NCBI GenBank assembly: GCA_009801085.1
Contig: VNWV01000002.1
Location: 558,001 to 622,000, forward strand
Direction of reading: 5' to 3'
Length of the DNA: 64,000 bases
Origin: Lasiodiplodia sp. COLG20
Lineage: Eukaryota; Ascomycota; Dothideomycetes; Botryosphaeriales; Botryosphaeriaceae
The notes under the pieces were generated by a model. It was given only the letters and a program-made list of their open reading frames with translations, made no database searches and was not told the DNA's origin. The position numbers and the translations under genes are program-made. The number at the start of each line of letters is the position of its first letter. Position 1 is the stretch's first letter. This document shows positions 27,420 through 38,925 of the stretch, one piece after another.

Positions 27420-30266
27420 ACGCGCGTAAGGGCTCGGTTTTTACCTGTTCATTAGATCTTCTATCTCTTTCTTGTTGGTGGAGGGACTGAAAAGTGCTTC
27501 AGAAAAGTGTGTTTCGTTCCATCGCCTTGTTCAACCAAGGATGTGAAGTTTCAATCTACATCTTTTCACTTCGGTCTGTGTCCCACATGGTTCTAGCTTC
27601 TGGTCACGCCACGGTCGATATCGTTAACAACCGCCTTCCTCTCCGTCTATCTAGAGGTGTCCTTGGGCGGCAAAGTCATGCTTGCTCTTTTTGTTAAGAG
27701 TAGAGCCTTAAAGCCCAACTGTTCCGCCTGTAGTTTGCAGCTTCCACGCTGATTGTATCCTGGGTACATCGTATGCACCGACATTTGTTGCTATTTAGGG
27801 CAAGGGAGAATAAAATGGCTCAAAAGGAATGCCGAACATGCGACAGAGAGCATCTACGTATTCATTTTTTCTTCTTCGTTCCCGTCTGAAGCTGATTGGC
27901 TGGTCTTTCAATCTAAATCCCAGTCCTCCCCTCTTTTTTTTCTTTCTTCAGCCTCAATCCCCCCTCCTTCCGCCCTGCGCTCCCAAGAGACGGGTTATGG
28001 GCACACCGGAGGGCTTGGCTTCAGTCCGCTGCTCGGCTCCATGCATTGCCGGTCACCGGAGAAGTCACCGTCGCTGCTCACCGCCCATTCCACGCACACG
28101 CACACACGCGGAAGCAAACCGAATCAGGAAACGGCCGCTCGATAGTGTGGATGCGTATGCGAGTCACACACTTCATCGCACGTGGAGAAGAGGAACGCAT
28201 GTTCGTGCGGCACGCACATTCCTTAATTCACAAAATCGAGTAGGTTGGAGCGATCGAATAGCAAGTCGTCGTTGTGTGGGAGGCCTTATCACAGATCTGA
28301 TCTGCGTCTAGGAGAGTGAAGTTTTCTCGCGATAGGAACGTGTAAGACGACGGCCAGATGGGGCTATCCTGTATGTCATGCTGATATGCAGGAATTATGC
28401 TCAGTGTTTTGTCTGTCGGATGAGAGCTTATTCGGTAGATACTCTGCGGCTAGATTTTATGCTCTGATGCATAACGCGACTCGGCCCGAGATGGATTGCT
28501 TACAACGAGCCAGGTTCGGAAGGTAGTATGAGGATGGCTGACTTGCTGAGACCTTTTCACTGTCGGGGTTTTCACATGGCAGTGTTTCATTGCAGCGGAA
28601 AATCATGGCGAGGAAGCTAGGCTCGTACATACGAGAAGGAGGCGCTAGACACGTGGGAGAAAGAAAAAGAAGGTTGGGAGCAGCCACGCTCGGAAGCTCA
28701 TGGCAAGATGCACCATAGTCAAGAACGAACTAGCTTGGAAACCGATGCCTCGGCAACGGTGCTGTATGGGATGGTAGGCTTATTTTGCAACGAATCTGGA
28801 GCGCAAGATTGGTGGGAAAGTAGCTCAAAACACGAATCATGTTGACCGCCAGCCTCTTGTCAGGCAGGCCGGAAAACCGTAGGTGGAGTGCTGGGCATGC
28901 GGATGTTACTTGCATGGCATCTGATCAACACAGCAGCAGGATGTGTGCTGCGGCGATTGCCATGTTTGATCCGATCATCCATCAGGACCACCATGACCGC
29001 TAACGTCAAGACTTGTGGGACCTGAAGACTGAAGAGGTAACCCGAGAAAATGTCTGAGGAGGTCATGAAACAACAAGCAGCTGTTTCTATTTTTAAGTTG
29101 CACGACAGGCGGGCTAGTGATTAGTGCAATCCATGGTGCATTGTGACCAGTTTGTCGGTCCAAAACACCAACGCCAGTCGGTGGGCATGCTGATATTAAG
29201 TGAAGCGTCTTCCCAGGGCCACGAAGCGGTAGTTGGATGCTTGCTGCGGCGGTACACGTGCTTCCCGAGTCTGACAATGGCTCCCCCTCCAGCTATCCTC
29301 ACATGTGTGGCTGGTGTAGCACTCGGTTGCTTCTTGTGGTTGCCTCTCGCATGGTCCAGCTCTTTGGCTACAAGCCTGTTCGCCCAGTTACCTACCTTTC
29401 TCGCTACATCTAATCACTTGACGTGGTCGAAAAAGTTGCGCGCGCTCCTCGAGCCGGAAATCCACGCCCGCACGCGGCGAGCGGGGACGGCGAAAGGTGG
29501 TCTGGTTGCTGGGTGTTTGGGCAGATGCTGCCGCGGTGTAGTAGAATTGCGAGCCGGGCTGCTGTGCTGTGTGTCTAAGGTTATGTGTCACATTAGATTG
29601 CCGTGAGATTGGTGTTCCTGAAGCAGGTTGCACTCGGCGAAGCTGTAGGCCATGTCTTGCGGGGCAGGCAGCGGCGGGCAGGTATATGTGCTGTCGAGCT
29701 TGTGTCACGCGCGGTTGCTTTGTAGAGACACAAACGTCACTGCCTCTCCAGATGTTAGCTGCATGGCGGGCAGAGGCGGCAGGGACGACGGCGTTTTCTG
29801 CAGGCGGGTGAGTCAAAGTCACGGGCAGTCTGGGCCCTAGGCGAGAAAGCGCGCAATACGAGCCTCAAAGCGGCGCGGTGCAGGCGTTGCTGCCCCGCCG
29901 GCGCGGCAGCAAACGGCGCGCGGCGGCCGTTTTGTGAGTCGGGCTCTCAGGCGGCCAGCGGACCCCAGCAGCGGCTAAGGCCGCATGTGCATCCAAAGAG
30001 CCACAGCTGGTCTTTCGGGGCCGAGACCTCCTGTACTGCTTGTCAACTGCGTCCAACGCCCTCCAGCACACCCGTCTCACCCCATTCTTTGCCGCCGTCC
30101 CTGCCCAAAGTCGCTGTCTTTCCGCCGTGCCGCCAGGCCGCCAGCCGCTCTTTCGCGCTCTCTCAGCGCCGTGGTTGCACCCGCTCTCAGCACCACCGCT
30201 CTTGTTTCGCTCCGCTCTTGGCCGCTCAGGCCTCACACCTTCGTTCCCTCTTAGGTAATCCGTCCC
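27420..30266. other. Large intergenic region, no gene recognised
   Basis: 2.8 kb between AROM and the next gene. Several ORFs of 60-160 codons occur on both strands but overlap each other and resemble no family. The last ~250 bp before 30267 are CT-rich and probably promoter. Confidence 0.5.
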
Positions 30267-32107
30267 ATGGACCACCATCGGCCGGCTGGCCTTTCTGATC
30301 TGTTGGATCTGCGCCAAACCTTACCGAGTGACTTCGACCACAAGCGCCGCTTCACCTCACCCTCACCTCCGCCCGCCCATGGGCGCGTCGACCTAGCTGG
30401 GTCCTCGGGCGAGCTGCCTGCCCCATCTCCATCTCTCTTGCCCGCCTTGCTTCCCGACCCTGCTCCCGTGCCCGGCTTCGCAACAGCCACGCCGACGCCG
30501 ACTCACGACCAGCCCCGGCCCGACTTGGCCATCGCTGGAGCCCTTCCATGCTCCAGTGTGTCTCTGCCCTCGTCGCCGCGCCTGCTCAAGTCCGCCCCCA
30601 GCCTGCGCCTGCCCTCATTTGACCTGCTGGGAATTGCCGCCCCGCATCCCGACCGCTTCCAGCCCGACGCCGCCCGCTTCTTCGAGCCCGTAGGCGCCGG
30701 TCCTCTCTCCAAGCCAGACGATCCGCTTCATGCACGGAGCCCTACGGCCACGCGGAGCTCGGAGATAGTCGACAAGCTCCCGCTGCCTAGTCCGCGCCTG
30801 GCGAAAAAAGACCAGCCCGCGACGACGCTGCCCACGCCGCCACCCGACCTGGGCGCCAATTATTGGGGCAACATTTCCCATGTCCGCACTACCGCCATGG
30901 AATCTCCAGCGAGGTCGGACCCGGAGAGGACGTCCCCTGGCATTGTTCCCCAGCCCGTCGTCGTGCCTGCACCGCAACATCCACCCGCCGAGACCGCTCT
31001 GCGGGAGAGCGACCGCGCCTTTGCCTGGCTCGACGACGGCCTGCAGACCATCAGTAAGACGGACGGCCACCGGCCTGTTTTCGACGACGCGCTGACATGT
31101 TCACAGTCGCTGATCTGGGCGCCGTCACTGGATCCAGCAATTTCGTCAGAATCCTCTCACATGCTCTGCCCTGCCCCTCGCCCAAAGGGCAGGCTTTCCC
31201 GCAAATAATCCAAGCCCTGCACCAAGCAATACCCCCCGACTCGACAGTATGGATCAACGTCTTCCACGCCGTCCCCGGCCGCTTCAGCATGGCCGATCTG
31301 CCCACCTCACCACCAAGCACGCCAGGCCTGCCGGTAGGAGGGGAGGACTACTTCACCACCAAAGTGTTCGATAGCGCTGTCCAGGTCACGGACTACGAGG
31401 GCGAGGTGAAAGCTGCGCGATCGCCGCGACCCGTCGTTCCGCCGGGCTCAGTCGATGTCTCCATCGTCGAGCGCTACATCCCACCAACGAGCCCCTCGGA
31501 ATTCGCCGGACTCTACTCGACGAGCGGATCGCGATCGCTACTGCTGGACCGGCTAGCCGAAATATCAATCGACCATGGCCACCTGCTGTTCATCTATCCA
31601 ACCAGAACCGGCGGCCGGGCTTTCATGAACAGCTACCTGGGGCCCGTCTTGGACCCCATTCTCCGCTCAATGCACGTCGTTCATGACCTGTCGGCCGATC
31701 TTGGCTCGTCATTGGGCCACATGGCTGCGGTGGAGCACCTTCACGAATTCGAGGACATGTATCGGCGACTGGGGACCTTTTTGCATCACCTGAACAACGG
31801 GAGAACGTCAGACCGCTTCAAGCTGGCTGGGTCCCACTTTTCCATCGTATACGCGAAAAAACAAGAGGCGCGTCTTTCAAGAGAGGTGTGGGCAAGCGAT
31901 TGGTGGATCAAGCAGGAAAAGCCCAGAGTTCGGGACGCTGTGAGCAAATATTTCCGTCTTGCCCACAAGCTACCACCGGAAGACCGGGTGATGCCCACGG
32001 CTTTGATCCAAGAGCTCCTGGACGGCGTTGCGGCGAAGCCCTACGAATTTGGGGAGCCAAAGAAAGGAGTCGAAGTCGGAGTCTTCGTGATAAGGCGGTC
32101 AAGGTAA
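30267..32107 (+). CDS. Conserved fungal protein with methyltransferase-like motif I
   Basis: Two exons, 30267-31053 and 31107-32107 (53 bp intron GTAAGA...CACAG), 595 aa. Residues 1 to about 230 are Pro/Ser/Ala-rich and disordered. The folded part starts with FAWLDDGLQTIIADLGAVTG. IADLGAVTGSSN, created by the splice, resembles the glycine-rich motif I of class I SAM-dependent methyltransferases, though degenerate. Later parts (TVWINVFHAVPGRFSMADLP, GHLLFIYPTRTGGRAFMNSY, WASDWWIKQEKPRVRDAV) show alternating strands and helices compatible with that fold, but I see no acceptor-site motif. I do not recognise a named orthologue. It may be a catalytically dead or divergent methyltransferase, or unrelated. 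Confidence 0.7.
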
Positions 32108-33881
32108 CACGCGCAAGCACTTGAGGGATGATGGATAAGGAAATGACTCGGAGCACTCGCGGAGCCTCGGGGACTGGCCGTCGCCTGAGTATAGCGCAGC
32201 TCGACGCCGCCGGTGTTTTGCGGATGAAGAAGTCGGTAATCACGATTGATGGTCATCCATGACGGAGGTACAATGCACGAATCCACGAGGCAGGCCGCAG
32301 GCAGTTTTCCCCGCAGAAGGAATGAGATGAGGGACGGGATGGACTGAAAGCCGGTTTGATGTCTGCTCAAGGAACAGTTTGCTTGGAGGCCTTGACGTGC
32401 ATTTTGGAGCAGGAGAAGGGGAAGTGAGCGACCACAGGGCTGCTGGCTCGCCAATTTCCCCCCGACTGTTTTCAAGAAGGGCCATGGGAACGGTGTTTAG
32501 GTGCGAACTACTTTTATTCGTGGGATTGCGCGACGGTAGAGAAAATACCCTTGCAATGGTTTGCCAACCTCGATTTTACACTTTGGTTTTGCGGAGACTA
32601 ATCTAGGATTTTCATCTTTGGCGCAGCCCAGGGTGGAGGGGAGATCCGCCCGTACCCAGTCACGCCACACGTGGATTACAGACGTCGCGACGGAAGATCG
32701 GCGGAGCACGACGGCTGAACGGAGCGCCTCTTCGCGCCATGTCCAAAGCATGTATCCTTGGGACGATTATAGCCGCAAGACGGCCAGCCTTGTTGCCGGG
32801 GCGCTCGCAGAGGCAGAAGGCAAGCTGCGGAAACGGATCCGGCGGCGCAGTGTGGCCTCGAATGAGATTCGAGGAGAGCCGCACGTCCGGGTAGATCTAT
32901 CCGTAAAGAGAGGATTCGCGGCCGGGGGACAGCTGCAAAAATGGGCTGATGGCTGGCTCCCAGGAGAGCGGGCCAACGCTTGCTCGCGCGGCTGGAGTTG
33001 GGGGAGGGTCTGGCATAGCCAATTTCGGCTCTGCTGACAGCGAGACTGTGCGACGTATCGCACAACTCGCTCATGCTCAATGCCGGCGACCCGCAGCGAG
33101 GGTCCGTCCTTTTTGCGTTCTGCTCTTCAAGCGGGCTATGCAAAGCGAGATGTTTCGGAGAGTTTAAGGGCTTGCGCGTAGATCTGAGATGCAGATAAAG
33201 GCAGCGGTCGCGCTCCTGGCACGCGGGGCACAGACCTGAAACGGGGTCCAGCAGCGAGTGGAACCTGCACTCCAGCGGACAGTGACGTTCAGTGTTGAGG
33301 CCGTGGCGTATCTCGGATCAGCGACTGCGCCGAGCCATCTCCAGACGCCCCGCACTGCTGTGGCGCCAGGGTCCGGCAAGGAATTTTCGGGAAGCCGCAG
33401 GTAGTAAGCGCACAGCCTATCGGCACGCCGCAGAACACGCCCTTTTGACTTTCGCTCAAGAAGCGGAGTTTAGGACAGCGACACGCGCTCAGCTGATCTG
33501 CCGCAAGAGCACGCAATCGAGGTGTTTGGGTAAGCACACGCGTGCCCATTCGCTGGCGCTGCTGACAAACTGTGCCTGGGATGGCATCATCGCCACGGAA
33601 CCGCCGTTTTGCGGGGATGGCATCATGCTAGCGATGACTTTATACCACCTCGATTAGCAATCCAGGCCGCTAGCTACCGACTCCGCTGAGCCTATATAAA
33701 CGTCCAGATAGAGCGCCTTTAGCATCACTGTCACATCTCAAGACACTGATCTACAGCCAGCTTCAATAACCTCGGCTTTTGTTTACTCAACTTCCCAAAG
33801 ACGATCTCCAGGAGAGCATTGTCCATTGCCAGAAAGCCAGCATTCAGACTGAGACATTTGAATCACCCAAAGACCGCCAGA
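32108..33881. other. Intergenic with core promoter of the AsaB-like gene
   Basis: 1.77 kb. No gene recognised. A TATATAAA box is at 33693-33700, 182-189 bp before the next start codon. Confidence 0.5.
33693..33700 (+). promoter_or_regulatory. TATA box of the AsaB/CmcJ-family gene
   Basis: TATATAAA, one of the clearest TATA boxes before a gene in this window. Most genes here have none that I can see. Suggests inducible rather than constitutive expression. Confidence 0.5.
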
Positions 33882-34784
33882 ATGACGACCACTGCCCCCC
33901 AGCCAACGCCAGCGCACCAGCTGCACTCTGCGCCCATCAACTCCTCCTCGCTTGATACCAGCATCAAGAACAAAGAATATGCCATCCCTCGCGGCCCCGT
34001 CACCACTGAACTCAATTTCTTCAACCCTCCTTCCGATGGCTCTGCCCCGTACAACTTCGTCGAGAAGCAGCCCGAAGGCGTCCCTCAAAGCAACTTCGGC
34101 GCCACGCCACACGACGTAACCATCCAAGATGCCCGCGGCCGGGAGCAAGATTTTGATCTCGACAAGAACTCCTTCGCCTTCATCCAGGGCGTCGAGTCGG
34201 AAGAGAAGGACTTCGTCGACGACGACTCCATCAAGCAAAAGTACTACCCGGAGGTCGAGAAGATCATTCTCGACAACGTGCCCGGTTCGCACCGCGTCCT
34301 CATCTTCGACCACACCATCCGCCGTGCGGGGCCCAACGCCAACCGCGCTCCCGTCACGCGCACGCACATCGACCAGACGCCCGTCTCGGCCAAGATGCGC
34401 GTCGAGTACCACCTGCCGGACGAGGCCGAGAAGCTGGTCCAAGGGCGCTATCGCATCATCAACGTGTGGCGGCCGCTGAACGGGCCCGTCGTCGCCCACC
34501 CGCTCGCCTTCGCCGACGGCAGCACCTTCCGCGACGAGGACCTCGTGCCCGTCGAGCACCGCTACCCGCACCGCACCGGCTACACCGCCGCCATCAAGCA
34601 CAACCCCGACCAGCAGTGGTACTACCTGTCCGGCATGCGCAACGACGAGCGCCTGCTGCTCAAGTGCTCTGACAGCTTCCGCGCCGACGGCCGTGTTCCC
34701 CACACTGCCTTTGTCGACCCCAGGACCCCCGAGGGTGCCCCCGGCAGGGAGAGCATCGAGGTGAGGGCTTTGGTTTTCGGCTGA
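33882..34784 (+). CDS. AsaB/CmcJ (GA4 desaturase) family protein
   Basis: Intronless, 300 aa. It matches the fungal family that includes AsaB and the CmcJ-like proteins annotated as GA4 desaturase or methoxylase/hydroxylase: TELNFFNPPSDGSAPYNFVE, the short IQDARGREQDFDLDKNSFAF strand segment, KYYPEVEKIILDNVPGSHRV, the HTIRR segment, RYRIINVWRPLNGPV, HRYPHRTGYTAAIKHNPDQQ and the end VRALVFG. The family is linked to hydroxylation or desaturation of secondary metabolites; cofactor and residues are not firmly established. I chose the ATG at 33882 because an in-frame upstream one at 33819 adds residues without similarity. No biosynthetic partners flank it, so any pathway is unknown. A long antisense ORF (33783-34853) is a shadow. 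Confidence 0.85.
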   Translation: MTTTAPQPTPAHQLHSAPINSSSLDTSIKNKEYAIPRGPVTTELNFFNPPSDGSAPYNFVEKQPEGVPQSNFGATPHDVTIQDARGREQDFDLDKNSFAFIQGVESEEKDFVDDDSIKQKYYPEVEKIILDNVPGSHRVLIFDHTIRRAGPNANRAPVTRTHIDQTPVSAKMRVEYHLPDEAEKLVQGRYRIINVWRPLNGPVVAHPLAFADGSTFRDEDLVPVEHRYPHRTGYTAAIKHNPDQQWYYLSGMRNDERLLLKCSDSFRADGRVPHTAFVDPRTPEGAPGRESIEVRALVFG

Positions 34785-35477
34785 GGGTTGCGGATGAGAT
34801 AGCAGCCTTCCTGTGGCTGCACCCGAGGAAGCGATAAAGCGAAGATTACTCATAATGAGTAAACGTGACTATGACTATTGCATACTTAGCCTGAATTCTG
34901 CGAGAATAGTTTGATCTTCTCTCTGCTTTACAAATTTGATTAATTTAGATATTACCTTCTTTCTACTAAGCCTGACCATCATGGGTGCCTCTGCTTCACT
35001 GTGAAGGAAAACGCTATCGCCAAGTCCCCAGAAGTCGCTATGAGATCACACCGCCATAAATGTGATTGTACTGGACGTAAGAAGCAACAAGCATTAGCAG
35101 TGAAACGCTGGTATTTGCGCTTTGTTGTCTTCGGGAAGTCTATTAAGCATTCTAAACACCCCTCGACTCAGTCTTTTTACGTTTGGGTGATTCGTAGATA
35201 AAAGCTTTTGCTCTGATCGATGAGCACGGCGTTGTCTCATCTACCAAGTCGTCGACCTACAGGGCACCACTTGAGCATACCTTGGAATTCGGCCAATGGC
35301 AAGCAAGCCTCGACTTTCTTCATACCGAAAAACCGACTAGCTGGTATTTCACACCTATCGACGTAAGTGGATGGTGTCCCTACGGAAGTTTGAAGTGTTC
35401 GTACAGATTTTACAATTGACCACATCATGCAGCCCGTATCGCGCATTCCTGCTTTTCTGCCATGCTATTTGCTCGCC
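34785..35477. other. Convergent 3' intergenic region
   Basis: AT-rich 0.7 kb between AsaB-like and uS15m stop codons. Nothing recognised. Confidence 0.5.
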
Positions 35478-36519
35478 TTACAAGCTGATCTCGCCCTTCC
35501 ACGTACCCTCAGTCAAACCCAACTTCTCAATCAGGTTTTGCCACCTCGGTCCGCCTCTCTCCTTCTTCCTCAGGTATTTGAGCAGCTTTTGCCGCTTGTG
35601 CACCAGCAACCTCAAGTTCCGCTTATTGACCTTGTCGTTCTTGCCCCGAGTTTCGAGGAAGTCGGCCAGGGTGCGGATCTTGGCCGTCAGGATGGCCGCT
35701 TGAACTTCACTGCTGCCAGTATCAGGGCCACCGCGAGAGTCTGCCTGTGACGCCCTGGCCGCCGCCGTCACGCCTGCCGCCGTCGCTCTTGGCGGCAGAG
35801 CCTTATCTGTTTGGTGACGACCGAACGTGTCGATACACCTTTGGATGTTCACGCGAGTCCGGTCCTTTGAGTTGGCGTTCGACAAGCTTACGATGCGCTG
35901 GATCGCAATCGCGGCGTTCGCGCTCTGTTGAGCAACTTCGGCCCTCGTCTTGAGTCGCTTATGGCTTGTCTGATCACGCGCGTCTGGTGACAGATCATCG
36001 GCGACCTGCGATGGAGCAGCCATCCTCTCCGAACCCTCCAGCTGTTCCATCACTTCGTCGCGCTTGAGAAAATGGTTCAAGTAGCTCTCAGAGGTGGCCT
36101 CCGGACCGTCGGGGGTCTTCTTGGGGTCGGCAGTCTTCTTCGATAGATCGGCATCGGTCGTCTTGGCCTGCTCGGGAAGGCCGGTGTCGAATGACTTCAC
36201 GAATGGCGTCGTGATGCCGCGAACGGGATCGCCCAGCTCTTGTTTGCGCTGCTCCCGCAAGACGGCTTGGCGAGAGATGTTGGCGTGTTTCCGCATCCGG
36301 GCCTGCTTCTGCGCGTATGGGTCCTGCTGTCTGCGTCGTTGCTCCTTCGTGGTGGCGTAATTGGCGGGCGTCGTGCTAAAAGCGCGCAGAGCAGAACACG
36401 CGCTAGACGGGGCTGTTTCGAGCCATTGTCAGGCGAAAATCAGACGCAATCGGAATTGCCAAGCAGCACATACCAGATTGGGCGCGCAGGCGCACGGGCA
36501 GCGATATCCGGGGCGGCAT
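35478..36519 (-). CDS. MRPS28: Mitochondrial small-subunit ribosomal protein uS15m
   Basis: Structural protein of the mitoribosome small subunit. Two exons: 36519-36474 and 36412-35478 (61 bp intron GTATGT...CAG), 326 aa. The first exon plus the start of exon 2 give a typical Arg/Ser/Ala matrix presequence (MPPRISLPVRLRAQSAPSSA...FSTTPANYA). The S15 core lies in the C-terminal third: DTGSSEVQAAILTAKIRTLA and KRNLRLLVHKRQKLLKYLRK. It ends WKGEISL. As in other fungal uS15m proteins there is a long N-terminal extension before the core. It is head to head with RPS0 over 282 bp. Confidence 0.92.
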
Positions 36520-36801
36520 GGTGGCGATGCGGTGGTGGTGTCGTGCCGTCCGCAACTTTGCAGCGGAGGTCGGCCGTCCAGAGCCCGCGAGCGTCGCCGG
36601 GCAAACGGTCAAACGATCGGCCGACGCGCCAAGACACGCAGCCCGCGGCACGAAGCGCCATACCCGAAGAAGGCGGTTTAGCGAAAGGTGATATGCCCAC
36701 CACCATTTCGAACCGCAACACAAGTTTGTTCGACCGCCAGCGACTGCCGTTCGACTCACGACCTCACCCGCCGCCTCTCGCGCAACCTCAAATCAATCAG
36801 G
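36520..36801. promoter_or_regulatory. Shared divergent promoter uS15m/RPS0
   Basis: 282 bp between the start codons of a mitochondrial and a cytosolic ribosomal protein gene. No TATA box. The RPS0 side is pyrimidine-rich immediately before the ATG. Confidence 0.5.
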
Positions 36802-37885
36802 ATGGCTCCCAACAACCTCCCCGCGGCCTTCGCGCCCACCAGCCAGGACATTGAGATGCTTCTGGCTGCTCAGTGCCACCTCGGCTCCAAGAACCTCCAG
36901 GTTCACATGGAGCCTTACCTCTGGAAGACCCGCCCGGATGGTATCAACGTCCTCAACATTGGCAAGACCTGGTAAGCCTCGAAACCGATGCTGCGTGAGC
37001 TTTGTTCGCGGTATTTGTGGCTATTGGAAGGATGTGGCAATTTTCCCGCGATATTCCTCTGAAAGCTCCAAATTTTCCGCCCCAGGGCGCGCAGGAAGCT
37101 GCTCCACGCGCGAAAACTTCGTGTCTAACGCGCGCCGCAGGGAGAAGATCGTCCTCGCTGCCCGCATCATCGTCGCCATTGACAACCCGGCCGACATTTG
37201 CGTCATCTCCGCTCGTCCCTACGGTCAGCGTGCCGTCCTGAAGTTCGCCGCCCACACCGGTGCTGTCGCCATTGCTGGCCGCTTCACCCCCGGTAACTTT
37301 ACCAACTACATCACCCGCTCCTTCAAGGAGCCCCGCCTGATCATCGTCACCGACCCCCGCACCGATGCCCAGGCCATCAAGGAGGCCTCGTACGTCAACA
37401 TCCCCGTCATCGCCCTCTGCGACACCGACTCTCCCACCGAGTTCGTCGACGTTGCTATCCCCACCAACAACAAGGGCCGTCACGCCATTGGTCTTGTCTG
37501 GTGGCTCCTTGCCCGTGAGGTCCTCCGCCTCCGTGGCACCCTCGCCAGCCGTGAGACCGAGTGGGACGTCATGACCGACCTGTACTTCTACCGCGACCCT
37601 GAGGCCGAGGAGAACAAGGACTCCGCCGGCGTTGAGGAGGCCAAGGTCCCCGGCGCTGACGAGGTCGGCACTGCCCCCGTTGAGGGTGGCTTCACCAACG
37701 AGTGGGAGGTCTCTGGCGCTGGTGCCGGCGCCTTCGCCGCCGCTTCCGGCACCACTGCCGTCGCTGCCGGTGCCTCCTGGGACCAGGACGGTGCTGACTG
37801 GGCTGCCTCCACTGCTGCCCCTGAGGGCACCGCCGCTGGCTGGTCCGCTGACGCCGCTGCCCCCAACACTGAGGGCCAGTGGTAA
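36802..37885 (+). CDS. RPS0: 40S ribosomal protein uS2 (RPS0/SA)
   Basis: Small-subunit ribosomal protein needed for late 18S processing. Two exons: 36802-36971 and 37141-37885, with a 169 bp intron splitting the Trp codon in GKTWEK. Long first introns are common in ribosomal protein genes. 304 aa. Conserved blocks: [99 protein letters not shown]. The eukaryote-specific C-terminal tail is Ala/Gly/Trp-rich ([19 protein letters not shown]) with repeated W-containing turns. Codon use is strongly C-ending, as expected for a highly expressed gene. Confidence 0.97.
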
Positions 37886-38925
37886 GCGGTCGAGGAGGAA
37901 AAGCGCGATACCAGGAAGGGATGAGGACAAAAAGATAAACAGGAGTCAGTCAACTTGCGCCTCGGTGGAGTGTGTATTCAAAAAAATTCAAAGAATGGTC
38001 CCTGAGTCGAACAAACAAAAGTATTTCCTCACAAAGACCATCGCATGGAACCCTTGTCATCGCGGTTGGTTTGGCATCTTCGACTTCACGTTTTCTTTTC
38101 TTTGTTCAATGTAGGGAAGAACAGTCGTCCGGTGCTTATGAGGGAAAGATATCCAACGTGTGTTCTATGCGTTGGGGGAAAGCCCTGTGCTGGCGATTTT
38201 GGGATGTACTTAAACGTTGCCCACTTCCTCTGCATAAAGGAAAAAGAAATCCGATATCCATTTCATGCCGAACCTTGTGTGCCTTCACCTCGTTGCCCTT
38301 CTCTCTGATGTGTTCATTGCACCCGTGTCTCTTGTGCCCATACATGTGCCTTTTCGTCCTTAGACCACAATCATTTGCCAATTCCTGACCTGGTCACCGC
38401 ATGCTATAAGGAAAATGGTTGTCCTGTGGAGTTTGAAGTGCTATGCCATGTAGTTGCCAACTAAGATGTCCGCCTTTCTCAACACATCGCAAGCAAAAAT
38501 TACAGCGTTCAGGTTACTTGCTCTCGCCCTATCCGGGTGGTTGATGTCGTCTACATCTTGGCTTAGAGAACGTACGCGCAGAAGTAGGATTCAGCTATTC
38601 CCGCAAGTAACAGCACATATCATCGGGCAAATTTCAAAGAGTAAATTTTATTCATGGTGAAACCTGACAGTCCTCGTGTCATATGCGTGGACGTTTCGCT
38701 ATATTTGAACCACTGGAATATTCCCGTCAACCAGTTCTATGCAAGATCTACCCATGTTCTACGACAGCGGCAGTGGCAACTACTGTTGCTACGAGTTGCT
38801 GGTCTCGTGTTCTGAACATCCTGAAAAACGCCGCATTTTGTCTATCCTACTCCTAAGAGACGACAAGGGAGAAGAGTGGAAAAACAGAAGATGAAAACTC
38901 CTTCGCAGAAGCACGTCTGAGCTAC
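37886..38925. other. Convergent 3' intergenic region
   Basis: 1.04 kb between RPS0 and EAF stop codons. No gene recognised. Confidence 0.5.

Noticed and set aside
33783..34853. 356-codon minus-strand ORF
   Set aside because: Antisense shadow of the AsaB-like gene, produced by its C-ending codons; Val/Gly/Asp-rich composition typical of shadows.
36953..37930. 325-codon minus-strand ORF across RPS0
   Set aside because: Antisense shadow of a highly codon-biased ribosomal protein gene.
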